DNA from: Uloborus plumipes
Taxonomy: Eukaryota > Arthropoda > Arachnida > Araneae > Uloboridae
Direction: 5' to 3'
Assembly (NCBI GenBank): GCA_038373865.1
Contig: JAXGGA010000456.1
Span: forward strand, 62,001 to 126,000
Length of the DNA stretch: 64,000 nucleotides
Shown: in pieces, positions 34,141-47,610 of the stretch
Layout of the letters: the number at the start of each line of letters is the position of its first letter
Numbering within the stretch: position 1 is the first letter of the stretch
Position numbers and translations under genes: made by a program
The notes under the pieces: model-generated
The model's database searches: none
The model's input: the letters and a program-made list of their open reading frames with translations, nothing else
Told to the model about the DNA's origin: nothing

Positions 34141-35645
34141 CAGTGGTTCTCAACCTTTTTACAGTCACCGCCCCCTTGTTGGGTTGAAAATTTTTCAGCT
34201 CCCCCTTTACGGACGCACGTAAAAGTGGAAGTGGAAGGGGGGGGGGGTCGTTTTCTTGACTGGTTTAACCCTATAATTTTGCCCAAACATATAGTTGAAA
34301 AATGGCTATAAAGTAAAAAACTTATGCTTTTTTTTATTTTTCTTTAAGATAATATTTCGAAAAAGCGGGCATTTTCCCCCCTCTGAAAAGCTGTGTCAGT
34401 AAAAACCAAGTGCCTAGAATGGGTTCATTAAATGAGTGAACCATTTTTTAAATAAATAAGAACAACACGTTTTGAAATAAAAATACACCGTTTTTTAAAC
34501 ATTTTGTTTGAAAACCAATATATTTTGAAAAATACATTGCGTTCAAGTTGTTCCTGAACAGTCCGATCCCAAACAGTCTTGCTCTTATTTACTTGCAACC
34601 ATGCAATACGCATCCTCTATTTATTACGTACGGGTATAGGATTTTACTACGGAAAGGCTAACAGCCGTTCCTCCTAATTTTTTCCAGGAGGGACAAGGAC
34701 TTGAAACTATAGCCCGTACCTGTCATAAACCAAGTTTTAATTTTAAAAAACTGGTATAAGTTGAATTTAAAAATCAAGAGATAGATCAATTCAAAGAAAT
34801 TTATTTTGATTAATTTATTGCTTTGAAGCTTAGATAAGATAACAAAAGTTATAAGTATGCTTTTGGCGGTATCAGAGTTAAGACGGCGGTAAAGTATCGG
34901 GGATACCCCCCGAAATTTGTTTTGAAAACGAAGTCTTAAAAATGCGGTTTCTTTAGTTTTATGCTTTGTGGTGGTTGACACTTAAATTCAGTTTCCGCTC
35001 CCTGTAAAACATATAAAATTGACGTAATTTTAGACAATTTTTGGTAACATAAACTAGGGAGAAAGAGGTCTCTTGTAAAGATTTTTCATAATTGAAGTTA
35101 TTTAAAGGCTAAGTTTAGTAATGTTAGGGAGTCAGAGCTCCATCTAACGTTCTCCGAAATATAAGTGTAAAAAACGCAAAATTTAAGCTACTTTTATTGA
35201 TGAAGAGTGAATAATCAAGGTTTTGGAGTTTTCTCCGGAAATTTTTTTCACATTGCACCGTGAAAAACGCGATTGTTACCTACCTTTGATGTTGTTAGGG
35301 GGGAATCTCAAACGACACAAAAAGTCGGTCAAGATGGGTGGCTCTCAAATTTCGTGCTATTGACAAATTTTAGGCTATCGTTCATGATGTTGGGAGAAAA
35401 ATCAGGGTTTGGGAGATGTCCGCAGAAAAAAAAAAAAGCTATAATTAGGGGATAGAAGAGATGACTGTTTCCTGCCGCCCCAGCATGAAACATGTTATCA
35501 CAAGTACATTTGAAAATCTACCCACCGCCCCCTTACCGCCCAAAATCTGTCCACCGCCCCCCTGCCGCCCAAAATATGTTCACCGCCCCTCAACATCTTC
35601 CCACAGCCCACCGGGGGGCGGTATCGCCCCCGTTGAGAACCACTG
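34141..35645. mobile_element. Non-autonomous hAT element with perfect 8-bp duplication
   Basis: The ends are CAGTGGTTCTCAAC and its complement GTTGAGAACCACTG, the classic hAT (Charlie-like) terminus. The exact 8-bp target duplication ATTTATAT lies at 34133-34140 and 35646-35653. Both subterminal regions are rich in CACCGCCCCC-type runs, including tandem GCCGCCCAAAAT units at about 35524-35600. No hAT transposase or zinc-finger frame is visible in the 1505 bp. Confidence 0.93.
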
Positions 35646-35754
35646 ATTTATATCATGAAAGCAAATTTTCACAATAATTCTAAAATAAAAATTAATCACA
35701 ATAAAAAGTGCGCAAAACACGTTAGTTATAAAAAGAAGTTCGACTTGTGTCCGT

Positions 35755-35873
<119 letters not shown>

Positions 35874-35893
35874 ATTAGCAAAGTGTGAAATCC

Positions 35894-36374
35894 GGCATTC
35901 TGTAGAATGCCTAGGCATTGTATATAATGCCGAAATTAGCCGGCAATGTATGCAATGATTTAGAATGTCATATGAGAAATCGCTAAAATCGCTAAAGTAT
36001 GAAATACATCTCCGATTGGATTCGAACATCACGTGGCAACATAGCAAATAACGGAAAAAAGACGAAACTAATCAGATTATACAACAAAAAGAACTGGGAT
36101 CAAATCATGGATAAGATTTCAATCGTTGGTGGATAAAACCAACATGATTAAGACATGCCTATCGAAGAGATTTCGGATTCTGATACCTCTGATGAGAGTC
36201 TACAAGGAAACGAGTGATGCCCTTCTGCACAAAAAGTTTCAAAAAATTTATACATTCTGTGAACGTGCTACGTCATGTCATTTGCATAGTAACTGTATCA
36301 GAAACCTTTTTCATATTTTTCTTAAATAGCAATTGTTATTCTATAGGAAGGCGGAGCATTATATACAATACCTA
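35894..36374. repeat. Possible small TIR element with hairpin head
   Basis: The head contains two adjacent palindromes, GGCATTCTGTAGAATGCC (35894-35911) and GGCATTGTATATAATGCC (35914-35931). CTAGGCATTGTATATAATGC at 35911 is matched in inverse orientation at the right end by CTAGGTATTGTATATAATGC (reading down from 36374). No target duplication or coding frame identified. Confidence 0.5.
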
Positions 36375-38613
36375 GAGAAAGTATCCGTAATTACTGATGT
36401 TTCATATTTTGCTGGTAACACACATACATATTACATAATTACAGGTGTTAATTATGACCAGAAGTATTAATTATAAGAATTCCGTATTTTTCCGTAATCA
36501 TAATAAGAATTTTTTCCAGAACTAAACGAACCTTCTTCTGATGTTTCCATGATAGCTCCAATAATTCTTTATCCGCTGCATAGACGAAGATTCGCGTTTT
36601 TTGCCTCCCCCCCCCAGCCCAGAGCCTTCATAAGTAATATTCTCCCCGGATATTTACTTTTTTTACTCAGTTTCGCACTCTCAACTTTATCAGTTTCAGT
36701 GTGCAATGTGTTTGAAGCGGCTGTTTTTGAAATATATTCTCTATTTATAATATTATTACTCGGATTAATTAGCATTTAACTTCATTAATATTCTGGCATC
36801 GTGATTGTTTTATTGAGCAATGACAAATTGCTATTTATTTTCATTTTCGACCAAAGTTGAAGCGTGGTTCCTTTTTCAGATTGGAAGGGGTTTCACTTCC
36901 TCAGAGGTTCACCGCTCTTGCTGCAGGTGGCTCAGGTCTTTGGCCACCCCCCCCTGGTGCTAGTGTTCATGTCCCCCTCCCCCACACGTACGACCGCCTA
37001 TACAACACACTCTGAATTTAGGCATTTATGTTTTAATATTTAAAATATGAGTATATTTCACTTTTGTTGTGGAATTGAATATTCATTTTACGAAGTGTAA
37101 AAATTCTTGTAAAAAGTGTTGCACAGTGATAGGAGTTGCATCTCATATAGCCTGAACTTTTGCATTTTTATTAAAGCATTTTACCAGTGTTTTATTTTAC
37201 GATGTAAAATTTGCTTTTGATAAATATTTTGATGTAAGCATGTATATAGAGTCATTTTAAGGAAAAAGGTGATATCATGCGCGTTTCCAGGCTGACATCT
37301 ATTTTCATTCAAAATGAAGTATTAAAAATAAGGTCATGAAAAAGTTTTTTTTAAAAAATATGATTTTAATAGTTTTCATAATAATAGGGAAAGGGGGAGG
37401 GAGGGCATAGGAAAAACTGTCACAAGGCCTGCCCTGGCTCTCGGTGGCCCTGGATATGGTGCTAGCGAAACTTAACCGTTCTTTTGCATATATCACTGGG
37501 TGCTTTTCAGCTGGAGCTCTGCCAGTATGAAGATTTCACTACTAAGCTATTTCTCCGATTTTTAGCAATAAAATGCTTAAATATGTCGTTTTGGCAGTTT
37601 TGAATGAAAATTCAGAAGCATGTAAGCTGTTTCGATATACATTTTGAGAGTCTGTACCATATGACAGTTCAATGGCGGAATTTTTTTATTTATAAAATGT
37701 CATGTATTTTGCGCTGTTTATTATGAATTTCTTATTATTGATACATTTTCAGCAGTTGTATCTGGAACGCAAAAAAATACTACTAGTTAATCTGAATTAA
37801 AAAGCTAATTTTAATATATTACTTTCTGAATGTAAATGTGACTGCGCATGACTGCGCATGACATCTGCAATTTTATCTTAGGGTTCTTAAAGTAGATTCC
37901 ATAGCAAGCTAATTGAAAGACTCATATTCAACAGATTAAAAAGTAGGGTTTTAAATGTCCCGTCAATAGAAAAGGTGAGTTCGTCTTACTTCTTAGGTTT
38001 ATTTTTTAACAATAAATAATCCTCCTCCTCTTTTGATGATTTCGTACATGCTAAGATGTATAGACGAGATAAACATTTTATTTTTGAAGCATAAAAACGT
38101 TACAGCGAAAAATTTGATTAAAATGAACCTTGAGTTAAATTATTCCTTAAAGAAAAACGCATGCACTCACATGGCTTTTTTTAAAGGTGCACAATATTCT
38201 AAACTAAAATATTTGCGATATTTGTCTTTTTTATACATAGTTTAATAACATATTATTATTACACATCCAGCTCTTATTTAGTATAACAACCTATTTTTAC
38301 TACCTTTTTTTTTCTCAAAATAAATGGCAAACAGTTTAGCTCACTCGTAACTATTTTAACTCAGCCGAAGGTTTCTTTTATTTAAAATGAGTAATAGAGT
38401 CTAATACTTAAGTACATAAAAATAAAGTTGTCTCTATAATGGTTAAAAATATTTCATCGCCAATGTGACAACTACTGTGTACTCTTATAAGCTCTATGCT
38501 TTCAATACAGTTTGTGAATTGATGTATGTCTCTCTTTAATATACTGGTATTGTATTACTTAAGATCACAAACATAAATACTAGAATTTAGACAAAATCGA
38601 AAATGAAACTGAC
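36375..38613. other. Intron; G+C-rich patches of unknown origin
   Basis: Patches at about 36890-37010 (CTTTGGCCACCCCCCCCTGG) and 37385-37460 (CAAGGCCTGCCCTGG) stand out from the A+T-rich background. They may be decayed element ends, but I could not pair them. A TGACTGCGCA phrase is doubled near 37840-37860. No gene seen. Confidence 0.45.
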
Positions 38614-38709
38614 CTGTACTTCAAGGGCATGGTAGGCAACTATAAGACCTAATAGCATAAGCGTGGAGACGGAGATCAATGTTTTCACAGCAGTAGAAAA
38701 TACAGAGGC
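38614..38709 (-). CDS. SK: SK channel exon encoding transmembrane segment S2
   Basis: 96-nt internal exon, 32 codons, reading ASVFSTAVKTLISVSTLM then LLGLIVAYHALEVQ. This matches the S2 region of Drosophila-type SK channels. The acceptor is CTTCTATTTTAG before GCC TCT GTA, and the donor is GAAGTACAG then GTCAGT (GT at 38613-38612). The phase-0 end joins CAG directly to CTG TTT ATG of the exon at 3904-3483, restoring [18 protein letters not shown]. It is too short for an ordinary reading-frame search. The exon carrying the cytoplasmic N-terminus and S1 was not found up to 64000 and is probably beyond the window. Confidence 0.93.
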
Positions 38710-40982
38710 CTAAAATAGAAGCGAACAACAATTAGCGTCACAATAATCCACGATGGAAGACACTTTATGAGATACTTAGGAGGACAGTTGAATAAGAGTT
38801 TGGAGCCAAAATTAGTTTAATATGTCAACCCTGCGTGTTTGCAAGGTGTAATAGTAAGTTCTGAAAAATGGACGTTATGCATGTGAGCTATATTTAGGTT
38901 CATATTTTTTGATATGCAGTTGAGACAAGTGCATTATAAACTTAGTACCATTTATTTTGTGCGTCAAAATATTTTTGTAAGGTGTTTCATTATTTCTTAC
39001 ATTATTCTTTTCCGTGAGCATTGGTAGGCTGAAACAATGATGGGAATTTTTTTAAATGTGTCACATGGTGCGAAACATTTCAAACCAAAAATAATATATT
39101 TATCAGTGACAAGTTAAACGGAGAAAAATATATTACGCGGTTCAAATTTTTTGGTATTCTAGCTAGCAGTCAAAAAGCTTTCGAAGTAGGGGAATGTGGG
39201 GCAAAGTGAAATAGTAAAATATTTTTAAAGTTTGCAGAGCCGCCAATCTAAAAATATTTTAACAAAGTTCCTAGACGTATAGCTGATTCCTGTCAAAAAA
39301 TAAATAGCTCTAAAAATCAACGAAAAAAAAATCATACAAGTCATTTTCAAAATTTGACATCTTTATTGTAATATTTGTGGTTTTTTAAAAGCTATTCTGG
39401 TTACTATAAAATAATATAATTTTTGTATATATCATTTTAAGCATTAATTGAGATCTACTGATGTCTAGTGGAGTCCTTATTTTGTTCATATTAGTTATAG
39501 CTCATTTCGTTTACTTATGCTTTCATTTACTTAATCACGTACGTGTTTATTCATTTATTAATTTATTCACATTCTTTTACTTATCAATTCACTTATTTTT
39601 TCATTCATTCACTTATTTTGTTGTTTATCCTCTATTTTATTCACTCATTTCTTTTTCCCAAGCATTAATTAATTTATTTGTTTGTTAATTTATTCGCTTA
39701 ATTTTCATCAATGAGTCACTTTTTCATTTATTTACGCATCCATTTGATGAAAGTTACTGTAAATCCTCAAATGGAAAATGTTTCATGACAAAAACACAAA
39801 AGAGGAAATTTTGAAGAGAGCAAAAGGTGGGAATTATTTGTTTTGATCTTGCAAATATATTTTATGTTAAAAACAATTCCATACTACGATTTTACATTTG
39901 AATAGAAATTCATATGTGCTTTTACTATATTTTGCCCGAAAATATTGAAGGGATAACCTTTCAGAAGCTTAATATAGACTTATGTTAGTTAAAACGAAAT
40001 GTTTCACAATAATATTTCGTAAACTTTTAAGCTCATAGATATTAAATCCTTCACGTTTCTATAAATATTTGAGCAGCAAATCACTTTGGAAGTTTTGATA
40101 AATAACTTAAATGTCTTAAGTGTCAAATCACGCCAAAATAGTCAACTAATAAATGATGCTTTCAACAACAGTGAGAAGACACAAAACAACCATTCATATT
40201 TTCCAACCTAAGCCCTTGTCTCAAATATAAAAAAAAGAGCGGATTTTATAGAAAAATGTTAAGCGAAGCATTATAGTACAGCTTTAGTGGTTTAATTCTA
40301 TTGGCAAAAAGCTGTTTTCTAGGTATTTAATCCCCAAATTATTTTCCGTTTCAGACAGTTCGACGAATTTTTTGTCAGAAGAAAATAGTAGAAATAACAT
40401 TGCTTAAAATATAAATCACAACAGAATAAAAATACGCTAAGAGCTTTAACGTATTTCGATGTTTATGCTGAGAGAGATGTAGCTTTCTCACAAAAAAAGC
40501 ATATTTTTGAGACAAATAAAAGTTGATTCCTAATAACGAGAAATGTTACTTACAAATTTTATAAAAATAAAACCACAAGCTTAAAGAAACGCTATCGATG
40601 AAAAACACAATTTACGGAATCCAAAATTTTACAATTGAACACAAATCAGTATATTTTATGGATGAGTAGAGTTGAGTGAGCCCCATTTAATATGTGGAAT
40701 TTTATTCGAGCTTAATGGAACAATAAAAAATTCCTTTTAAAATTAAATGAACCAGGAAGTCCATAGAATTCCCCAGATAGAGATAGGGCATTGAAAAATC
40801 GAAGAAAAAAATAGGTTATTTATGTTATTCTGCAAAGAATATAAATCGTGGTGAAAAATATATCTTTGCTCTTTTTTAAAGGTAAGATATTAAGGATAAA
40901 TGAGCATTACTTTTTCCCCTAAAGGAGCAGAATTTTATTTAATATAGCTGTTCAAGCAAGCTTTTAAATTAATTCACTAACA
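38710..40982. other. SK upstream intron, no supported feature
   Basis: A single TAGGGGAATGTGGGGCAAAG at about 39187 looks like a transposon head but has no partner. TTCATTTA-like low-complexity sequence occupies about 39500-39740. Confidence 0.5.
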
Positions 40983-41125
40983 ACTACCATTTAAAATATC
41001 TTTTTTAGCATAGCGTTTAATATTTAGTATAAGCAAAAACAACAGCAGCAGTTAATAATACTCATATAAAATATAATACTCTTATAAAAGATGTAACAAT
41101 TAACCATATATGATATGCTACAGAT
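40983..41125 (+). repeat. Dispersed duplicate, copy 1
   Basis: ACTACCATTTAAAATATCTT through AAGCAAAAACAACAGCAGCA to ATTAACCATATATGATATGC. Matches 47611-47734 in the same orientation, with an extra ~15 bp around CATATAAAATATAATACTC. Confidence 0.85.
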
Positions 41126-44100
41126 ATTATAGTAACTATAACCAAGGTTGAATTTTAAACCTGCATGCATTTAATTTCTTATGTACAACTGTTTTTACAA
41201 GTTTTACATTTACAAATATGACTCTAGAATTTAAAGTCAACAGGATGATTCGTAAACTTTCAGATTTTGTGCAGCAGATTGAAACACGTGATTACAACGT
41301 TATCGATTTATTTTTATACAATTTTTGTTTCCAGTAGCAAGACGTTTCATAGATACTTCATTAATCAGCGTGAATGTCTTTTCAAAAGTAAGGTCATGGT
41401 TTTAAGTTCGCAAATCCTAATAATAGTGTTTGGATTTACGAAAACGGAAGAAGTCTTAATTGCCAATAAAAATGAGAAACACGTATCTTTGAACAAATGG
41501 GCATTAGGAAAAGTCGTTCAAGGCAATTAAACATTAGTGTGAAACATAGAAATAAATTTCCGGGCAGTAAGCTAAATGATTCGAAAACAAGGTTAAGAAA
41601 AAGTTTGCAGTACAATAAAAAGAAAAACACCTTTATTCTAACATTTTGTCAATGTTAATAAATGTAGGGTAGGTCGGAGTAAGACGCCCCACAATTTCAT
41701 GGAGAAAACATTGATAAAAGCAGTTGTGTTAATGAAAAACTGAAAACTACCTAATACCTTTCTTAATGTAGGTATGGCTATATTTCTTTGTTAAACAGAT
41801 CAGTATTAACGAGATGAAATAAATTATTTATTATCAAGAAACAAAATCGCCACTTTGAGGAGCATTAATACTTGCACAAAAGTCGCTGCTTAAACATAAT
41901 TTCTGGAGTATATCGTGAAGTAACCATTTTAAGATCGCAGGACGCAATTTCTGGCAATACTTACTTTACAAATTAAAAGCTTTGAAGTGAAATTACTTCT
42001 TTGAAATTTACTGAAATATTCTTACGCCTTTTGATAATATTAATTAAAACTCGTGACATCGAGAATGCTAATAAAAGCGGACTAGGTTAACTTTAAATTC
42101 CAACTATATTAGAGCAATTAAATTTTCCATGTTGGCATTTGTTTGATGGCACATTTCTAGTCTCTTTGGTTCAAGTGCTTTAGCAGGCTGTGTTATACTC
42201 GACAACACAGCTCATTTTTGAGCATAGCACCAGAAATATATTTAAATAGGAAGAAATATATTTTATGAGAGGATTGCTAAAGGTGGCTGCCCCACTTTTC
42301 TGTACTGAATAGAATTAGACCAGGAATGTTACGATTAGGGCTATGCTCAGAACAACTACATCTTCATTTCGCTTAAAGCAACAACTTTTACTACAAGATC
42401 AGTATCCAACAGCTTTATATTCAGAGCGAAACGCAGTGCCAATGTACCACGAGATGGGGAAATTTGTTTAAGCAAAATAAAAGATAAAAAAGAAAGAAAA
42501 GGAGAAGGGAAGAACGAGTGATTCAGAAATCAATGATTGATAGAGACCACCAGACAAAACTTTACTTCCAATTAGCCCCATGATTTTTTGTTTGTCTTTA
42601 AAAAAATATGTATGTTTTTTAAAGTAATAAGAAACGTGGAAAAATATAAAAAAAAATAATTCTGAGGATAGATGTTGATACTTGCTTTTTATGCTTGAGT
42701 TGCCTTATGACTATATTTTGCTGGTCATAAGGAAAAGTAGTCCATGTATCCAATTGGCAACGCGATGCAGTGTAGGGTTAACTGCATGGCGTAGTATTTT
42801 ATTCATTTTTATTTACAGTAATATAAAGTTAAGCATGAGGAAAATAAACAGCAAATACATTTATTTCTTCTTTCAAGCACTTTTTTGGGGGGTGAAAAAG
42901 TTGTTTGTGCAATGAAAATAAAAATATTTATGTGTATCTTTTTAACCATAAACACAAGCGAATTACTCTTCAAAGAAAATTTGATCTGCCGAAAATGGTG
43001 AAAAATACTTTTTCAGAATAGAAGTATGTATTTACGACTCCAGAGAAAAAGTTTTTATGAGATTTGTTACCTCTGAGGGTCTGTTCCCTAGATAAAAATT
43101 ATGATCTCGTAACTGCTAATTCCAGGCTATGAAATTCTCGCTAATGGCAGTTATTTCTCGTTTTCCAGGAAAAAAAAAGGTCGTCTTTTATAATGCGATG
43201 AACTTATCAGGTAATGAATTTCTAAGTGGCTGTAGTAACTAAGTTACTTTAGTAAAATCAATGCATCAATTGCGGTAAATTCTACAGAAAAAAAAAATTG
43301 ATGAACTATTAAGAGCTAATATATTGGCTCAAAACATCAATATCTAAAAGACAGTACTTCATTTTACTGCGGAGGTATAAACTGAAGTGTTATAGAGTGT
43401 TCCCAAAAAATATTAAAGAAAAGCAAAAGATACTGGTCTTATTTATAAATGAATCTGTCACTAAAGAATTTAACTACGAAATTTTAGAATAAAAGTTAAT
43501 ATGGCACTTAGTTACTTCACAGTAAAGCTAGAAAACTTGTGACTACGTTTAGAAGAAAAAATAAGAATAAAATTGAAGAGTTTTAGGCAAATGAATTGGG
43601 GAGCAATTTTCTCTTATTCTCAGTGTAAAAGCAAAAACAAAGATACAAGCTAACACTTCACTACATAGAAACTATGCAAGGTGTTGGGAAATTCATATTA
43701 GGTTTGGGAGTCATATTAGGTTTATTAAAATATTTTCTTATGTAAAGATTAAAAAAAATCAATAAAACCAAAATAACTGTACTGAAAAAGCGGTGTTTGT
43801 CTCAAAACAGTGCCACTCTACACAGTTTTATAAATTAAAAAACAATTTCAAATTTGGTATTTGATAAGCGTATTTATATAAAATATTGACAATTACTGTT
43901 ACTGTTATTTTTGCATTAATATGATGCGTGGTTGCGGTTTGCAATTTAGTCTTTGCTACTCGAAACAAAATGCACAAACATGACCTAGAGCATTTTACAA
44001 TGAATAGGGTCATTCCGTGTCTAGTGTGCCAAATTTCGAGAAAACCCCCACTCTACCAACTCCGGTTTTGATAAATTTGACTCCATTGAAAAAAGACTCC

Positions 44101-44330
44101 GGTTGGATGTACATATAAGGTCTAACATTAAGGCTGAGATTTTAAATAATTACTTTTTGAATATAACTGATAATTTAATCATTACTAATGATATCAGTGC
44201 TTCTAATGAACACTCATTCCATGGATATTTAGAGAAATTTGGATCTATATCTTATTCTTTTTATTTAGGTGAAATTTCATCTGCTGAGCTTACTACGGTA
44301 GCTCAGCGGTAACTATACGGCAGCATACGG
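41126..44330. other. SK upstream intron; lone transposon head
   Basis: TAGGGTAGGTCGGAGTAAGA at about 41668 has the look of a TIR (TA plus GGG head) but no matching end was found. The small frame at 44103-44312 (AEILNNYFLNI) faintly recalls a LINE linker; not called. Confidence 0.45.
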
Positions 44331-44334
44331 TAAC

Positions 44335-44363
44335 TCAGTAGCTGAGGACTCCTCAGCTACTGA
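44335..44363. repeat. Near-perfect palindrome, 14-bp arms
   Basis: TCAGTAGCTGAGGA and TCCTCAGCTACTGA around a single central C. Confidence 0.88.
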
Positions 44364-44396
44364 ACCGATTTTAACCAAATTTTGCAAGCAGTTCCA

Positions 44397-44456
44397 ACTT
44401 AATGATAGGATAGTTTTTAGCTATCCTATCATTAAGTCCAACTTAATGATAGGATA
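44397..44456. repeat. Perfect 17-bp hairpin plus a third direct copy of its arm
   Basis: ACTTAATGATAGGATAG at 44397-44413 pairs exactly with 44421-44437 around a 7-nt loop. ACTTAATGATAGGATA then recurs at 44441-44456, each direct copy preceded by CCA. The arrangement suggests a template-switch or inverted-duplication event. Confidence 0.88.
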
Positions 44457-44821
44457 CTTTTTAGCTGAATTTAGGACCGCAATATATTTTTTTTTTTGCA
44501 AATTATCTATTTAGCTACCAGCTTTTCTGTATTCTTGGCTTCTATAAGATAAAATCTGCTGTTGGGTTTTCAGTTGCTTCGGAAGCAAATAGCATGAGTG
44601 GTAACGATCAAGGATGTCGAATCGGTTTCTGGCATATTCGTCCCGATTCTCTTCATTTAAATTGTGCGTGTAAGTATTATTAAATCAATATTCGGAAAAG
44701 TATTATTTGTTTACTTCTCCTTTACTTAATTCAATTTATTAAAGCAGTTTAGATACTTAACATATGCTATTTTGTATGTTTTAAAAATATTTTTCACTCA
44801 TGTTTAGGTACAAATATTTTT

Positions 44822-45316
44822 TTAGAGATTATTACTAAATAAAAAAACCTTACATTTGCTCACTTGATCTTATTAAAGGGACAAAGGAAGAATCACAGAC
44901 ACAACTCTCTCAATCTTCAAATCACAGTTGTTCGCAAGACATATGGGATATCACTGATTGCGTTTCATCCATGCAAGCAAGTGCTGATCTCTAGTATTAG
45001 GAATTATCCCAAGCCAACTACCTAATATATTTAATACATGTCAGAAGTTTTTTCCTGTTCATATTCACATAATTTGAAGTGGACGCACTTACCCCGCTAG
45101 GTAGGGAAAGTGCGTACCTTAGAAGAGGTGCCGTAAACCAGGTCACAAAACCCCTGCTTATGGTTTATTTGACACATTATATGCGTGAAAACCTTAGTAA
45201 AGGACCTGGAAATAAAACTTAAAAAAAATGGTCAACGTACAAGATTTTTCAACAGAGCAGCATCCTCGAGAACATGAACTTTTAAAAAAAGGGTACGCAC
45301 TTACCAGAACTCACCC
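44822..45316 (+). mobile_element. Truncated second copy of the AAGTGCGTAC element
   Basis: Aligns with the right ~500 bp of the 23787-25487 element, from ATTATTACTAAATAAA through CCGCTAGGTAGGGAAAGTGC to the identical terminus ACTTACCAGAACTCACCC, followed by TA. The left end is missing. The two copies differ by scattered substitutions. Confidence 0.88.
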
Positions 45317-45318
45317 TA

Positions 45319-47610
45319 TAGTAAAATATATCTAGTGTAAATCTAAGTATAAATAATTAAATAAAAAAAAACGCTGCTGCAGTCACTTATTATTCCCTAA
45401 TGACAAATAATGGTTGTTATAGCATGGAAATATTTTTCTAAATGTAGCACGAAATATATACTTGTCATTCTGCACATTTTGTTTTCATGGATAATTTGTG
45501 CAACGACTGCCCACTGTTTATATACACACATAACCTGTCGTTTTCCTATTTGTGCTGTCACAGACAAAAGGGTTTATATCATATTCATTGCAAAATATGT
45601 ATTCGTAAATAATAATTCATCATGTATTTCAAAACGTTTTTTACTCATATCACACACGCTCACCCACGTGAGAAATTTTCTGCAGATAGGAAGACTATTA
45701 TCACAATGTTAGTCAGCCTGTAACATGTCCTGCAATATGTCTAAATTCAATATTCGTATTGCTTGAATAGCAATTTTTTTTACTATATTAAACTTTTCTG
45801 ATAAATCGTGTCTAACAAAAATGATCAAATTAACTTTCAATTTATTAAAAAAAAAAAGATAAAAAATATTTTTTAAATTCAAACAGCAATGTGTATATTA
45901 CTTCAGAAGCCGAAGCTATTAACACGTTACCGTTTTGTTGCTGAAAAATGAGTTGATAATTCAAACAATCTGTTGATAGAGGTGTTTTCTTAAAATATAT
46001 TTAGCTGTTTTCTTTTAATAAAAACAGCTCAACTAATAAAACAGAAATCAACAACTTTTTATTGACCTTAAGTAACTAAAAAAATGCACTTCATCATAAC
46101 AATAATAAAAGAAAATCGTACTGGAATTGAGAATCACTTCACGTTAAGTACCCACTCATACCTCAAGCAACGAACCTTAGCATCGTTGCAATATGGATGT
46201 GACGACAGTTAAGCAATGTGAGAAAAAAAAATCTATTTCTCCCAAATAACGAGCGAGCTTTTTCTTTTTATGTGTCAAAACTCTGGTCAAGGGCTATTTA
46301 TCCCTGCTTCATTGAGGTAATTTTTCGTGAAGGCTGAATAGGAAGGATGTTGAAAATTCGATACCTTAAAGTTCGATAAGCGGAAAAAATCAGTTACTTA
46401 CTCTTATATTTAAAGAAGAAAACATAACAGAGCTCTCCTGTCTTGACACTAGATGATAGAGATTAGGGTTGATTTTAGAGATTGCCATAGCTTTTGTGCA
46501 AGATTTTAAAACTGCTTTTTGTCTGCCTTTTACGCAAACAAACCTTTTATAATTTCGAGAATGGATAAGTAATGGAACAAAAGAAAAATATGTAAAAAAC
46601 TATTTGATACATCTACGTGTTTAATTCTTGGCACTCTATGTAGTGTAACGTATCTTAAGTAAATTTTCATTTAAATAAATTATCATTTAGCTACTGCAGG
46701 AAAGAAAAATAGTCACCATTTATGGAAGGGGGGTTTTCTTTTAGTTTATACTTTAAAAATTTACTACACAGTAGCGATGCATATGAGATAATTATATTAT
46801 TCATCAGAAATATATACAAATAAATGCCTAAATCTTTGCATAAACAGTTATTATTTTTCTTTTAGAATTGAGTACAAATTACATCATTAAATATATTGAT
46901 TCAAAAATCCACTACTGCAAACTAAGCAACAGAAATGATGAGATAATATGAGCAATGATAAAAGTATTCTATAGACAAGTTATATTTGGGGGTTGTTTTC
47001 CCTAAGTGTTTATTTCAATAAAAAGTTAAAACAATAGTTAAACTTGCCTACTTTCCTGTATACAAACTTCCAACAACAACTAAATATTTCTCTTTTTTCC
47101 TATTAAACAGCAAATTATTTCGAATACAGCGTTTAATGTGTAAAACAAATTTTCAAAAACTAAAACATTCTTACTTTTGTGAGTAAACACAACCCCTAAA
47201 TAATTATCTCAAGTACTTTCCTGACTTATGGCTCTGCAATATGGAAGAGTTCTCATCTTTTGCATTATCATGCATTTGTCTGGTATATAAGAGCAATTTT
47301 GAAAGACTCCCTGTGCACTAAATGTGTGAGATGAATTTTTCTTTCCATTTTAGTTAACTTCTTGTGTTCATGCAGGTGCTTGCGTTTTTATTTACACATT
47401 TTTTGCCATTTTATTTTTATTAATTTTATTCAGAGTGGCAAGCATTATTTTTCTTTCTTATGATCAGAAAATTCCCTCAATGTAAACAGAAATGAAGTAT
47501 AGATAAATTGCTTTCAATTTCATAGTTATTAAAATACTTAAGTAATGCAGTAATTAACCCTATTTATTATTTGCTTTTTGAAAATATACTAATATGCTTG
47601 AGTTTTGCAA
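45319..47610. other. SK upstream intron, no supported feature
   Basis: A+T-rich. The frame at 45410-45712 (100 aa) matches nothing I know and is treated as chance. Confidence 0.5.

Noticed and set aside
39186..39210. TAGGGGAATGTGGGGCAAAG as a transposon terminus
   Set aside because: Looks like a TIR, but no matching inverse end was found in the window.
41667..41695. TAGGGTAGGTCGGAGTAAGA as a transposon terminus
   Set aside because: No inverse partner found; GGCTGCCCCAC near 42288 is too different.
44103..44312. LINE reverse-transcriptase linker fragment
   Set aside because: AEILNNYFLNI is suggestive, but the rest shows no RT motif and the frame is short.
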